The notes below the pieces were generated by a model that saw only the letters and a list, made by a program, of their open reading frames with translations, was not told where the DNA came from and did no database searches. The position numbers were made by a program, and so were the translations under genes. 64,000 nucleotides of DNA from Pseudomonadota bacterium (GTDB lineage Bacteria > Pseudomonadota > Alphaproteobacteria > Caulobacterales > Aquidulcibacteraceae). Where the stretch lies: the NCBI GenBank assembly GCA_020161405.1, contig JAIUOD010000003.1, forward strand, positions 467,392 through 531,391, read 5' to 3'. This document shows, piece after piece, positions 9,187 through 18,668 of the stretch; position 1 is the first letter of the stretch; each line of letters opens with the position of its first letter.

Positions 9187-10266
9187 ATGATTGATGAATA
9201 TTTTTCAAAAGATTATTTTGAGGCGCGCGAAAAATTTCTAAGTGCATGCAATGAAAATGGATTCGTAATCAAAAGCGAAAAGCACCCAAATGCTAAGGGG
9301 CCACAAAATCGTGATATTTTCATGGATTGTGCAATTAAAGGCCCAGAAGACGCAAAAAAAATGCTTTTAATAATAAGCGGTACACATGGCCCTGAGGGCT
9401 ATTGTGGTTCTGGTTTCCAATATGGCCTTTTAAAATCTGGAATTGCCAATGAATGGGCAAAAAAATATAAAATCGCCTTTATACACGCGCATAATGCCTA
9501 TGGCTTTGCATGGGATACAAGGTTTAATGAAGATAATATTGATTTAAACCGAAACTATCTTGAAGACTGGAACAATCCACCGAAAAACCCTGATTATGAT
9601 GAATTATCACAATGGGCTTTACCAACCGATTATAGCGAGGAAAATGTAAATCTTGCTATGATGAAATTAGTTGAATATGCACAAAAAAATGGGTTTCCCA
9701 AATTACAATCCGCATTAACTGCGGGGCAATATAATCACCCAAAAGGTGTTTATTATGGCGGCAATGGCCCTTCATGGTCGAATAAAACTATTAAAAACTT
9801 TGCGTATGAAATAACCCAAGATATCGAAAATATTGTAATTATCGATATGCATACTGGCCTTGGCCCTTTTGGGCATGGCGAAATTCTTTGTGATTGCGCG
9901 CCAGATACAGAAGAATATAAACGCCTTCACGCCATATGGGGTGACGAAGTAGTTAGTACCAAAACCGAAGCATCAGTTTCAGCGGATTTAAGCGGCACAC
10001 TTGATAGCGGCCTTACAAAATTATTATCAAAACTTTCACCTGCTTTTATTGCAATTGAATTTGGAACAATTGACCCCTTAAGCGTTTTTAAATCAACGCA
10101 AGGCACTTCATGGCTTCACACTTATGGCGATAAGGAAAGCGAATTTGGTAAAAAACTTACCCAATTATCGCGCGATGCATTTTATCCGCAATCAAGTGAA
10201 TGGAATGAAAAAGTTTGGGCGCGTTCCGTTGAAGTTGCGCAAAAAGCTATTGATAATTTTGCATAA
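9187..10266 (+). CDS. DUF2817/M14-like zinc carboxypeptidase family protein
   Basis: The 359-residue protein matches the DUF2817 family, related to M14 zinc carboxypeptidases. A HxxE zinc motif sits at His67-Glu70 (GTHGPEG), an RNY motif lies in IDLNRNY, and a third possible ligand is the histidine in IDMHTGLGP. It has no signal peptide, so it is probably cytoplasmic. Its position directly after the dipeptide epimerase suggests it handles short peptides, perhaps glutamate-containing or cell-wall ones; that link is inference. Confidence 0.75.
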   Translation: MIDEYFSKDYFEAREKFLSACNENGFVIKSEKHPNAKGPQNRDIFMDCAIKGPEDAKKMLLIISGTHGPEGYCGSGFQYGLLKSGIANEWAKKYKIAFIHAHNAYGFAWDTRFNEDNIDLNRNYLEDWNNPPKNPDYDELSQWALPTDYSEENVNLAMMKLVEYAQKNGFPKLQSALTAGQYNHPKGVYYGGNGPSWSNKTIKNFAYEITQDIENIVIIDMHTGLGPFGHGEILCDCAPDTEEYKRLHAIWGDEVVSTKTEASVSADLSGTLDSGLTKLLSKLSPAFIAIEFGTIDPLSVFKSTQGTSWLHTYGDKESEFGKKLTQLSRDAFYPQSSEWNEKVWARSVEVAQKAIDNFA

Positions 10267-10280
10267 AAACAGGCAATATT

Positions 10281-11111
10281 ATGGGCGAATTTTATGAAAT
10301 TGATGCCGATGAAGGCAAAAATATTCCTACATGGCGCGCGGCTTATTCGGATAGAAGCGCTTTATTAATGGCGAAAATTTCTTATCATTTATATAAGTAT
10401 GATTTTGACCAAATAGCCAAAATAATTAAAATTGGTGGCTTTAAAATACTTAAAACCTATGAAATTGGTTCTATAAAAGGTTATCTTGCAAAATCAGATG
10501 ATTTTGCCTTTCTTGTCTTTCGCGGTTCAGTTTCATTGAACGATTGGAAAACAAATTTTAACTTCGAACTTGTTGATGTTGAAAGCGATGTTGGAACTAT
10601 AAAAATACATTCGGGGTTTTGGAATACGTATCAAAGCTTTGCGGCTGAATTAAAAAAAGATGTTGATAATTTGGTTGGCGATAAAATCGGGCTTTATACT
10701 GCTGGCCATTCATTAGGTGGTGCATTGGCGCAGATTGCAAGCGCAACTTTAAAATTGGATAATCTTGCCGCCTGTTATACTTATGGTTGCCCGCGTGTTG
10801 GTAATGATAAGTTTGATGAATTCGTTAAATGCCCGCATTATCGCATAGTTAATGGCTGGGATTTAGTGCCAACAATTCCATGGGCAATGTGGGGCGGTTA
10901 TCAACAATCAGGTGATGCGCGCATCTTAACCCAATTGGGGAATGCACCGCAAAGACGCACAACATCCAACATTGTTGAAATCGCGCGCCAAATTTTTGGG
11001 CTTGTAACTTTTTGGCTTGGAACAAAAAACCCACTTATTCTTGATCATCAAATGCGCGAATATATCGCAAAATTGCGCGCAATTGTTAGCTCACGAAATA
11101 GCCTTGTGTAG
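10281..11111 (+). CDS. Class 3 lipase family protein
   Basis: The 276-residue protein has the lipase class 3 fold signature: LVFRGSVSLNDW strand, nucleophile elbow GHSLGGALAQ with Ser144, Asp194 in NGWDLVP, and a likely catalytic histidine in LILDHQMREY near the C-terminus. There is no signal peptide. It follows the DUF2817 gene by 14 bases and is probably the third gene of that operon. Family members hydrolyse acylglycerols or other esters. Its 3' end overlaps the convergent SDR gene by 21 bases. Confidence 0.8.
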   Translation: MGEFYEIDADEGKNIPTWRAAYSDRSALLMAKISYHLYKYDFDQIAKIIKIGGFKILKTYEIGSIKGYLAKSDDFAFLVFRGSVSLNDWKTNFNFELVDVESDVGTIKIHSGFWNTYQSFAAELKKDVDNLVGDKIGLYTAGHSLGGALAQIASATLKLDNLAACYTYGCPRVGNDKFDEFVKCPHYRIVNGWDLVPTIPWAMWGGYQQSGDARILTQLGNAPQRRTTSNIVEIARQIFGLVTFWLGTKNPLILDHQMREYIAKLRAIVSSRNSLV

Positions 11112-11963
11112 GAAGTTTTGGGTTTGATTATTGCCTTCTAAATATGCTTCAGCGTCTTTAGAATCGCTAATTGCGGCGAAATTTTTGGCAATATTTTCGG
11201 CATTTATTTCATCACCTTTAAAATTAATACCTTTAGTTTCAATAATTTTTGCCATTGCAAATGTGCCCGCACCTGCACTTAAAATAACGCCATTTGGGGC
11301 TTCTTCACTGCATAAATATGCAACAGCAGGGGAAACATATTCTGGCTTTAGCATTTCCAAAAATTGCGGCGGCATCAAATCTTGCGTCATTTGGGTTGCT
11401 GCAACTGGGCTTATGGCATTTATATGAATATTTTTTTTTCTTCCTTCAATCTTAAGCGTATTCATCAAACCAACAAGTGCAAGTTTGGCTGCCCCATAAT
11501 TTGATTGCCCAAAATTTCCATAAAGACCGGATGATGAAGTAGTTACAATAATTCGCCCATAATTTTGCGATTTCATAATTTCCCAAACCGCTTTAATCGG
11601 CTTAAAAGTTCCAAGCAAATGAACATCAAGGACGATGTCAAAATCTTCCTGTGCCATTTTCGCAAATGATTTATCGCGTAAAATTCCTGCATTATTGACT
11701 AAAATATCAATACGACCCCATTTTTCCATTGTTTGTGAAACCATTTGCGAAATCGCCGCATCATCGGTTACTGACCCTATCGCGGCAATCGCCGCGCCGC
11801 CATTTTCAACAATCTCTTTTACAACGGCATTCGCGTTTTCAGACGATAAGTCATTAACAACAATTTTTGCCCCGCGTCTTGATAATTCCAGTGCATGTGA
11901 ACGCCCAAGGCCGAGTCCTGCGCCTGTAATAATTGCCACTTTATTGCTGAAATTTATTACCAT
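11091..11963 (-). CDS. SDR family oxidoreductase, 3-hydroxyacyl-CoA dehydrogenase-like
   Basis: A 290-residue classical short-chain dehydrogenase: nucleotide-binding TGAGLGLG at 13-20, NNAG at 90-93, catalytic Ser145, Tyr156 and Lys160 (YGAAK). The start and the C-terminal extension resemble the (3R)-hydroxyacyl-CoA dehydrogenase domain of multifunctional beta-oxidation enzymes. NAD(H) is the likely cofactor. It is a single gene, divergent from the S46 peptidase. Substrate assignment is tentative because SDRs are poorly predictable. Confidence 0.78.
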   Translation of the reverse strand: MVINFSNKVAIITGAGLGLGRSHALELSRRGAKIVVNDLSSENANAVVKEIVENGGAAIAAIGSVTDDAAISQMVSQTMEKWGRIDILVNNAGILRDKSFAKMAQEDFDIVLDVHLLGTFKPIKAVWEIMKSQNYGRIIVTTSSSGLYGNFGQSNYGAAKLALVGLMNTLKIEGRKKNIHINAISPVAATQMTQDLMPPQFLEMLKPEYVSPAVAYLCSEEAPNGVILSAGAGTFAMAKIIETKGINFKGDEINAENIAKNFAAISDSKDAEAYLEGNNQTQNFLHKAIS

Positions 11964-12058
11964 ATCACTTGCCCCAGTTGCTTAGATCCATTCGTTACAA
12001 TATAACATTGTGTATCTATTATTTAATAGTTATTCGCATAAAAAAAAAGGGTTGAAAT

Positions 12059-14146
12059 ATGCATAATCTAAAACCAATGTTTTTTGCCGCATCAAGCGTT
12101 TTTGCAATTACGGCTTTAATGTCAAATTCTGCAAAAGCAGACGAAGGAATGTGGACTTTTGACCAATTCCCATCGCAAAAAGTTGCCAAGGCCTATGGCT
12201 TTGCACCAGATGCAAAATGGTTAAACCATATTCAAAATTCTGCGGTGCGTCTTAGCACTGGATGCTCTGCAAGTTTCGTATCTAAAGATGGATTGATTCT
12301 TACAAATTGGCATTGTTCTGAAGGTTGTGTGAACGATATTTCGGATGCTAAAAATGATTATGCAAAAAATGGTTTTGTTGCCTTAAAACGTGAAGATGAA
12401 AAAACCTGCCCTGGTATGCAGGCCGAAGTTTTAGAAAAAATCATTGATGTAACCAATGATATAAAAGAAGCAACCAAAGGTAAAACAGGCGGTGATTTTG
12501 CTGCGGCACAAAATGCAGCACGCACAAAAGCTGAAGAAGATGCCTGCAAAGGTCTTGATAAAGATAAATATCATTGTGACGTCATAAGTCTTTATCGCGG
12601 CGGTCAATATAAAGTCTATCGCTATCGCACATATAATGACGTGCGCCTTGTATTCGAACCTGAATATGCGGTTGGCTTCTTTGGTGGCGACCCTGATAAT
12701 TTCAACTTCCCACGCTATAATCTTGATAGCTCTTTCCTACGTGCCTATGAAAATGGCAAACCTGTAAGTGGTGTTGAACATTTAACATGGACAACAGAAG
12801 TTCCAAAAGAAAATGACCTTGTATTTGTTGCGGGCAACCCAGGTTCAACCCAAAGATTGCGCACAGTTTCGCAATTGAAATTTAACCGCGATTGGCTTTT
12901 GCCAACGCGCCAATTAGTTCGTTCAGAATTGCGTGGTCGTTTAACCCAATATATGCATGAAGGCACAGAGCAAGCACGACAAGCGGGCGGGCCATTATTC
13001 AGCCTCGAAAATTCATATAAGGCACAATATGGTCAAATGCGCGCTTTGATGGATCCACAATTCTTTGCAATTAAAGCCAATGAAGAGGCTGATTTACGTA
13101 AAAAAGTAAACGCAAATCCAAAGCTTAAAAAAGAGATTGGTGACCCATGGTCAGTAATTGATAAAGCAACCGAAAAACAGCGTGATTTATTCATGCCATT
13201 TGACTTCTTGGAAGCACGTGCAGGTTCAATTTCATCGCTTTATGGCGTTGCAAAATCAATCGTCCGTGCCGCTGAAGAACGCGAAAAACCTGCTTCTGAT
13301 AGGCTTCCTGGTTATTCTGATGCAGGAATAAAAAACCTTGAGCGTCAATTATTAGCGCCATCGCCAGTATATAAAGACCAAGAAATAATTGGCCTTGAAA
13401 CATGGGCGTCAAAAACCCGCGAATATCTTACTGTTGATAGTCCTTATGTAAAAACCATTCTTGGCAAAGAAAGCCCAGAAGATATGGCGCGCCGCCTTAT
13501 TAACGGCACAAAACTTGACGACTTAAAAGTTCGTGAAGCGCTTTTGAAAGGTGGGAAAGCGGCAGTTTTGGCATCAGATGATCCATTGATTAAATTCATG
13601 CTTAAAATCGACCCTCAAGCACGCCAAATCAGAAGCCAATATGTAAACCAAGTTGACGCACCAATGTCGCAAGCGGCAGAAAAAGTCGCGGCGGCACGCT
13701 TTAAAGCCTATGGCGCAGATGTTTATCCTGACGCAACTTTCACCCTTCGTCTTTCTTATGGCAAAGTTACGGGTTGGACTTATAATGGCACCAACATTCC
13801 TGCCTTCACAAAGATGGGCGGCGCGTATGAACGTGCAACAGGTTCTTTCCCATTCGAACTTGCAAAATCATGGGTGGCAGCAGAAAGCAAAATCAATAAA
13901 GATTTGCCATTTGATATTTCAACAACCAATGACATTATTGGCGGAAATTCAGGTTCACCATTAATCGACAAACAAGGCCGTGTAGTAGGCGCTGTTTTCG
14001 ATGGTAACATTCATTCACTTGGTGGTGATTATGCCTATGACGGGCGTTTAAATCGCGCCGTTTCGGTATCAACCGCCTCAATTCAAGAGGCATTGACCAA
14101 AATCTATAATGCCGAAAATATTGTTTCGGAATTGAATGGAAAATAA
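12059..14146 (+). CDS. S46 family dipeptidyl-peptidase, DPP7-type
   Basis: The 695-residue protein has a signal peptide ending near KADEG and a chymotrypsin-like S46 catalytic site: His85 in LTNWHCSEGC and Ser631 in GGNSGSP, with an aspartate candidate in the GGDPDNFNFPR segment. S46 enzymes remove dipeptides from the N-terminus of peptides in the periplasm. The residue 18 positions after the serine is Gly649 (FDGN); in this family glycine there is linked to DPP7-like hydrophobic P1 preference, while arginine gives the acidic preference of DPP11. It probably feeds peptide uptake. It is followed by a strong terminator. Confidence 0.9.
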   Translation: MHNLKPMFFAASSVFAITALMSNSAKADEGMWTFDQFPSQKVAKAYGFAPDAKWLNHIQNSAVRLSTGCSASFVSKDGLILTNWHCSEGCVNDISDAKNDYAKNGFVALKREDEKTCPGMQAEVLEKIIDVTNDIKEATKGKTGGDFAAAQNAARTKAEEDACKGLDKDKYHCDVISLYRGGQYKVYRYRTYNDVRLVFEPEYAVGFFGGDPDNFNFPRYNLDSSFLRAYENGKPVSGVEHLTWTTEVPKENDLVFVAGNPGSTQRLRTVSQLKFNRDWLLPTRQLVRSELRGRLTQYMHEGTEQARQAGGPLFSLENSYKAQYGQMRALMDPQFFAIKANEEADLRKKVNANPKLKKEIGDPWSVIDKATEKQRDLFMPFDFLEARAGSISSLYGVAKSIVRAAEEREKPASDRLPGYSDAGIKNLERQLLAPSPVYKDQEIIGLETWASKTREYLTVDSPYVKTILGKESPEDMARRLINGTKLDDLKVREALLKGGKAAVLASDDPLIKFMLKIDPQARQIRSQYVNQVDAPMSQAAEKVAAARFKAYGADVYPDATFTLRLSYGKVTGWTYNGTNIPAFTKMGGAYERATGSFPFELAKSWVAAESKINKDLPFDISTTNDIIGGNSGSPLIDKQGRVVGAVFDGNIHSLGGDYAYDGRLNRAVSVSTASIQEALTKIYNAENIVSELNGK

Positions 14147-14149
14147 TAA

Positions 14150-14178
14150 AAGGGCGGCGTCAAAAGCGCCGCCTTTTT
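14150..14178. terminator. Bidirectional Rho-independent terminator
   Basis: A 7-bp all-GC stem (GGCGGCG / CGCCGCC) with a short loop is followed by TTTTT on the plus strand and, on the other strand, by CCCTTTTATT. It sits between the converging S46 peptidase and PLD-like genes and can serve both. Confidence 0.9.
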
Positions 14179-15905
14179 CATTTTGCGAACAAAATCCTAT
14201 CACGTAATTTTTGTGAATTTGGTTTATAATATGACTTAAACCACGTATATTCATTCGGATTACGTGGCGGCTTTCTAAGTTTTATTACATAATTTTCTTT
14301 ATTGTCGCCCTCTTTCATTTTTACCCTAAATTGCAAATGGTCAAAAACCCGCATTGCCTCTAAAGCATATGAAACCGCAATTCTTTGGTCCTTTATCATC
14401 ATCAAATTATCGCCATTCTTTTCCTCACCAGATGGTGCAAGATTACTTGAACCAAGGAATACAGTGGCATCTTCGGTGTGAAAGTCGGCAACAACAAATT
14501 TGTGGTGAATATTAATTCCGCCCTGCCCTGACCATTCTTCCTTGAATGGCGATGGTGCAAATTTGCTTAATGATGCAAAACTAACAAGGCCAAATGAACC
14601 GTCAGGCTTATGAAGCGTAAGTTTTCCGTTCTTATCGGATGTTCCATAATTCAAAATATTTGGATTTTGTTCAACCGCCATAAGCGCAGGCAAAACAGGG
14701 CCACTTTTGGTTTGGTATAAAAAGGCGATTGAATAAAATAAAGATTCTTTGCAATTTTTAATTACATCGGCCAATTTCACCATTGATAAATCGGAATCCT
14801 TATGCGGCGAAAAACAAAATTCCATTTTGGGCAGGCCATTTTGTGTAATTTCATGCCATTTTTTCGCAAAATCATTTTTGGCAAAATCATCAGGATTATC
14901 CCATGCAATTTCAAACATTTGATTGAAAAGACCTGCGACTTCTTCATTTTCAAAAACAATCACATTATTGGCCTGAATATAAATGCCACGATATGAAAAA
15001 TTGGTTGAGCCAAAGAGCGCCTTTATTGGTTTGCCATTTTCAATTTCAATAAATACTTTATTATGTTGCAATCCTTTGAAATGAGTACGCTTAACTTTAC
15101 AGCCGTTTTCCTCTAGTCTTTTGGCGGCTTTCGATTCTGCGCTAAATGGGTTTATGTGTTTTGAAGAACCCTTATTTTCATTGCCAGAATCATCAATTAT
15201 AGCTTTAAGTTTTGCGCCAAATGATTTGAATTTAAACAATAAATCTGGTTCATTAAAATCATAAAGCATGATTTTTATTTCATTGCCTTTTGCCAAAGCA
15301 TTATCAAGAAAATAATCAATTTTTTCTTTTGCCTTAAAGCCAAGCCAGTCATAGACGCTTTTCTTGCTATAATTATCAATCAAATTTGGTTTTTGAAACT
15401 CCAACCCATCGTGAGAATATTTTGGAATAATGTTTTTATGGCTTCCAAACTTGTCATTATAAGCCTGTGAAGATGCAAAATTACGAGTGAAGCCAACATC
15501 TAAAAGCCCATCAATAGTTTGATTTTGAACTTCGATTGGCAATTCGATTGTTTTGCCCTCACGAAGCACGTCATTTTCATCCATATGCATCATTGTGGCT
15601 TTATAAGTATAAATGCCATCCTTGGGATCATATGGAAAATGTAGCCAGCGGAATTTTTGGATTGGTGCTTCTAGACTTGAAAAAAGCCTAAAGCCATTTA
15701 CCGCTTCTTTATTAGCGTAATCAAATGCGATGCGGTTTCTTAAATAATAAAATTTATCTGAATTTGGCGATTTAACCGCAATTGCAAAACCAACGAAATC
15801 ATCATCTGGTGCTTCAACATCAAAGGCAAGCAAAAACATATATTCGCCGCGCCAAATTTTAAAGCTAAAGCCGTCAATAGTTTTCTTTACAAACACATTT
15901 TGCAT
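14178..15905 (-). CDS. Phospholipase D-like domain protein
   Basis: The 575-residue protein has two PLD half-sites. The second is complete: His467-x-Lys469-x4-Asp474 followed by GSSN at 485-488. The first has His281 and Lys283 plus GSTN at 299-302, but isoleucine where the HKD aspartate is expected. The first 200 residues are a separate domain that I do not recognise. There is no signal peptide. PLD-fold enzymes include phospholipases, nucleases and phosphodiesterases; the cytoplasmic location makes a nuclease or stand-alone defence-type role as possible as lipid hydrolysis. GGAGG precedes the start. Confidence 0.75.
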   Translation of the reverse strand: MQNVFVKKTIDGFSFKIWRGEYMFLLAFDVEAPDDDFVGFAIAVKSPNSDKFYYLRNRIAFDYANKEAVNGFRLFSSLEAPIQKFRWLHFPYDPKDGIYTYKATMMHMDENDVLREGKTIELPIEVQNQTIDGLLDVGFTRNFASSQAYNDKFGSHKNIIPKYSHDGLEFQKPNLIDNYSKKSVYDWLGFKAKEKIDYFLDNALAKGNEIKIMLYDFNEPDLLFKFKSFGAKLKAIIDDSGNENKGSSKHINPFSAESKAAKRLEENGCKVKRTHFKGLQHNKVFIEIENGKPIKALFGSTNFSYRGIYIQANNVIVFENEEVAGLFNQMFEIAWDNPDDFAKNDFAKKWHEITQNGLPKMEFCFSPHKDSDLSMVKLADVIKNCKESLFYSIAFLYQTKSGPVLPALMAVEQNPNILNYGTSDKNGKLTLHKPDGSFGLVSFASLSKFAPSPFKEEWSGQGGINIHHKFVVADFHTEDATVFLGSSNLAPSGEEKNGDNLMMIKDQRIAVSYALEAMRVFDHLQFRVKMKEGDNKENYVIKLRKPPRNPNEYTWFKSYYKPNSQKLRDRILFAK

Positions 15906-15999
15906 TTTAAACCTCCAATATTATGAGGAATAAGCAAATCACGTGACAATTTTATACGCCTATTTGGTTTATAATGCCTGATATTAAATAAAAATCAAA

Positions 16000-17664
16000 C
16001 TATAATTTATCGCGATATTTATTAGTTATTGGATATCTTCTATCACGACCAAAGTTTTTATGACTTATTTTTACCCCTGGCGGCGCCTGCCTGCGTTTAT
16101 ATTCAGCAATATATAAAAGGTTTTGCACCTTTTGCACCGTCGCCAAATCATGCCCACGCGCAATTACATCTTCGATTTCATCTTCAAGCTCTACAAGGGC
16201 ATAAAGAATATCATCCAAGACATCATAAGGTGGCAAACTATCTTGGTCTTTTTGATTTTCGCGTAATTCTGCGCTTGGTGGTTTGGTAATGATATTTTGT
16301 GGTGTAACAATCCCACTTGGCCCAAGGCCGATTTTTGCAATATTATGATTGCGCCATTCGGTTATTTTGAAAACTTCGGTTTTATAGAAGTCTTTCAAAC
16401 AATTATAACCACCGCACATATCACCATAAAGCGTGGCATAACCCACCGCCATTTCCGATTTATTGCCGGTAGTAAGAACCATATGCCCAAATTTATTGCT
16501 CATAGCCATAAGGAAAACGGCACGTGCGCGGCTTTGTAGGTTTTCTTCTGTCAAATCACGATTGCGACCAATGAATAAAGGGGCAAGTTCGGCTTCAAAA
16601 TCATCAACCACCTGCCCTATACGCACTATTTCATAACGAACACCAAGATTATTGGCACATTCTTTAGCATCTTTTAGACTTTCATCAGATGTGTATTTTG
16701 ACGGAAGCATGACGCAAATAACCCGATCCGCCCCCAATGCATCAACCGCCATTGCCGCCGAAATCGCACTATCAATTCCACCTGATAGACCTAATAAAAC
16801 GCCAGGGAAGCGATTTTTATTTACATAATCGCGCAATGCCAAAACTGCAGCTGAATAATCTTGCTCTTCTGGTGATAATTCTTCAACTTCTGGGGCGCTT
16901 ATTAATTCAACTTTTTGACCGTCAAAATGCCATTCACTTATCGAATATGTTTCTTGGAATTGCCCAGAGGTTTGGCGTATTTTACCATCAATTGTTGCAA
17001 TGAAAGACGTGCCATCAAAGCATAATTCATCCTGACCACCCAATTGATTTTGATAAAGCATAGGGATTTTATTTTCATTTACACGGTTTTGAATATTGTT
17101 TTTGCGCCGTGAAATAACCCCACGTCTATAAGGCGAACCATTAGGGCATAAAAGTATTTTTGCACCATTTTTTGTAAGATTTTCGCAGGTCGTTGGATAC
17201 CAAATATCTTCACAAATGGGGACACCAAAATCAATACCATCAATATTTACAGGTAAAAATTCATTGCCTGAATCAAAAACCCGCTTTTCATCAAATACAT
17301 CATAATTTGGCAATTCATGCTTGAAACGGAGCGCATCAATTTTCCCATTTTGCAAAACCGCAATTGCATTATAGAGTTTGCCATCTTGCGCCCAAGGAAG
17401 GCCGATGATTATTTTTGGGCCATTTTCAAATTCTTGGGCAAGTTTTTCAATTGCAATTTTGCAATCCAAAACCGCAGATGGCTTTCGAACCAAATCTTCT
17501 GGTGGGTAGCCAAGAATGAATAATTCGGTGAATAACACCAAATCTGAATATTCATTTTTTGCAATTGAACAATATTTTCGCGCAATTTCTAAATTGCCAT
17601 CAATATCACCCAAAATTGGATTGGCTTGTACACTTAGGATTTTGATTTTTTTTGAAATACTCAT
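16000..17664 (-). CDS. nadE: Glutamine-dependent NAD+ synthetase
   Basis: A full-length 554-residue two-domain NadE. The N-terminal nitrilase-type amidase has its Glu-Lys-Cys triad (FTELFILGYPPEDL, the lysine in RFKHELPNYDVFDE, and VPICEDIW), which frees ammonia from glutamine. The C-terminal synthetase has the ATP pyrophosphatase loop GLSGGIDSAISAA and TTGNKSEMAVGY. It makes NAD+ from deamido-NAD+ in the cytosol. It stands alone between the PLD-like gene and the divergent RNase H-fold gene. No strong ribosome binding site precedes its ATG. Confidence 0.95.
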   Translation of the reverse strand: MSISKKIKILSVQANPILGDIDGNLEIARKYCSIAKNEYSDLVLFTELFILGYPPEDLVRKPSAVLDCKIAIEKLAQEFENGPKIIIGLPWAQDGKLYNAIAVLQNGKIDALRFKHELPNYDVFDEKRVFDSGNEFLPVNIDGIDFGVPICEDIWYPTTCENLTKNGAKILLCPNGSPYRRGVISRRKNNIQNRVNENKIPMLYQNQLGGQDELCFDGTSFIATIDGKIRQTSGQFQETYSISEWHFDGQKVELISAPEVEELSPEEQDYSAAVLALRDYVNKNRFPGVLLGLSGGIDSAISAAMAVDALGADRVICVMLPSKYTSDESLKDAKECANNLGVRYEIVRIGQVVDDFEAELAPLFIGRNRDLTEENLQSRARAVFLMAMSNKFGHMVLTTGNKSEMAVGYATLYGDMCGGYNCLKDFYKTEVFKITEWRNHNIAKIGLGPSGIVTPQNIITKPPSAELRENQKDQDSLPPYDVLDDILYALVELEDEIEDVIARGHDLATVQKVQNLLYIAEYKRRQAPPGVKISHKNFGRDRRYPITNKYRDKL

Positions 17665-17783
17665 AATTCAAATATAAAGCTATGAGGTGGGTTTGAAAAC
17701 CCAAAAACCATAAATTTGCCGCATTAATGTCTTTGAAAGGCAAACAAAAAGTATTAAAGCGCACTCACAGCTGAGGAAATAAA

Positions 17784-18668
17784 ATGGCGCGTTTATTTGA
17801 TAATTATATAATGATCGACTGGTCGGCAAGTTCAAAGCCTAATACTGGTAGCGATTCTATTTGGATTTATATACTTAAGCGCGATGTACGTTTTCAATTG
17901 CGCGGCGAAAGCCATAATCCCGCAACCCGCCATGCTGCGTTGGAAATAATTGAACGCGAACTATCAGCTTTTACTAAACGTGGTGATAAAACCCTTGTCG
18001 GTTTTGATTTTGCGCTTGGTTATCCTAATGGCACATCAGCAGCGCTAAAATTAAGTGATGCACCTTGGTCTTCAATGATGAAATTCTTATCAAAAGAAAT
18101 TATTGATAAGGCAGATAATGATAATAACCGCTTTCAGGTTGCATCAAAAATGAACCGATTGATTAGCAATTCTGCAACGCCATTTTGGGGCTGTCCGCCG
18201 AAAATGGTGAATACGTATTTGCAGCCAACAAAATCAACAAGCATATTAAATTTGAACGAATTGCGAATTTGTGATTCTGTTGGCAAAGTTGCAAGTTCAG
18301 TTTTTAAATTATATACGCCAGGGTCTGTTGGATCTCAAAGCCTTACAGGCATTCCATACGTTCAAAAATTGCGCGATAAATTTGAAAAATCACGTATTTG
18401 GCCTTTTGAAACAGGTTTAAAAGAATTAAATCGTGATGATATTGAAGATTTGGATGTTATTTTCTGTGAAATTTATCCATCACTTTTAAAAACAAAGCCA
18501 GATAAAGGCGAAACCAAAGATTTAGCGCAAGTTCGTGCGATTGCAGAATATTTTGCCAAAATTGACGATGATGGAAAACTTGAAAAAGAGTTTTTGGGGC
18601 GGGCTAAAATTGATGAAACCCAAAAGGCCATTATTGAAAATGAAGAAGGCTGGATATTGGGCGTTTAA
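17784..18668 (+). CDS. DUF429-like RNase H-fold protein of unknown role
   Basis: The 294-residue protein has a pattern expected of the RNase H-like DUF429 group: Asp12 in the first strand (MIDWSAS), Asp75 in VGFDFALGYP and Glu229 in CEIYPSL. These could form the acidic metal-binding site. A conserved-looking core FWGCPPK lies near residue 135. Related alphaproteobacterial proteins are sometimes annotated as cofactor synthesis proteins without evidence. GAGGAA precedes the start. Its stop touches the end of the convergent transglycosylase gene. Nuclease activity is inference. Confidence 0.55.
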   Translation: MARLFDNYIMIDWSASSKPNTGSDSIWIYILKRDVRFQLRGESHNPATRHAALEIIERELSAFTKRGDKTLVGFDFALGYPNGTSAALKLSDAPWSSMMKFLSKEIIDKADNDNNRFQVASKMNRLISNSATPFWGCPPKMVNTYLQPTKSTSILNLNELRICDSVGKVASSVFKLYTPGSVGSQSLTGIPYVQKLRDKFEKSRIWPFETGLKELNRDDIEDLDVIFCEIYPSLLKTKPDKGETKDLAQVRAIAEYFAKIDDDGKLEKEFLGRAKIDETQKAIIENEEGWILGV

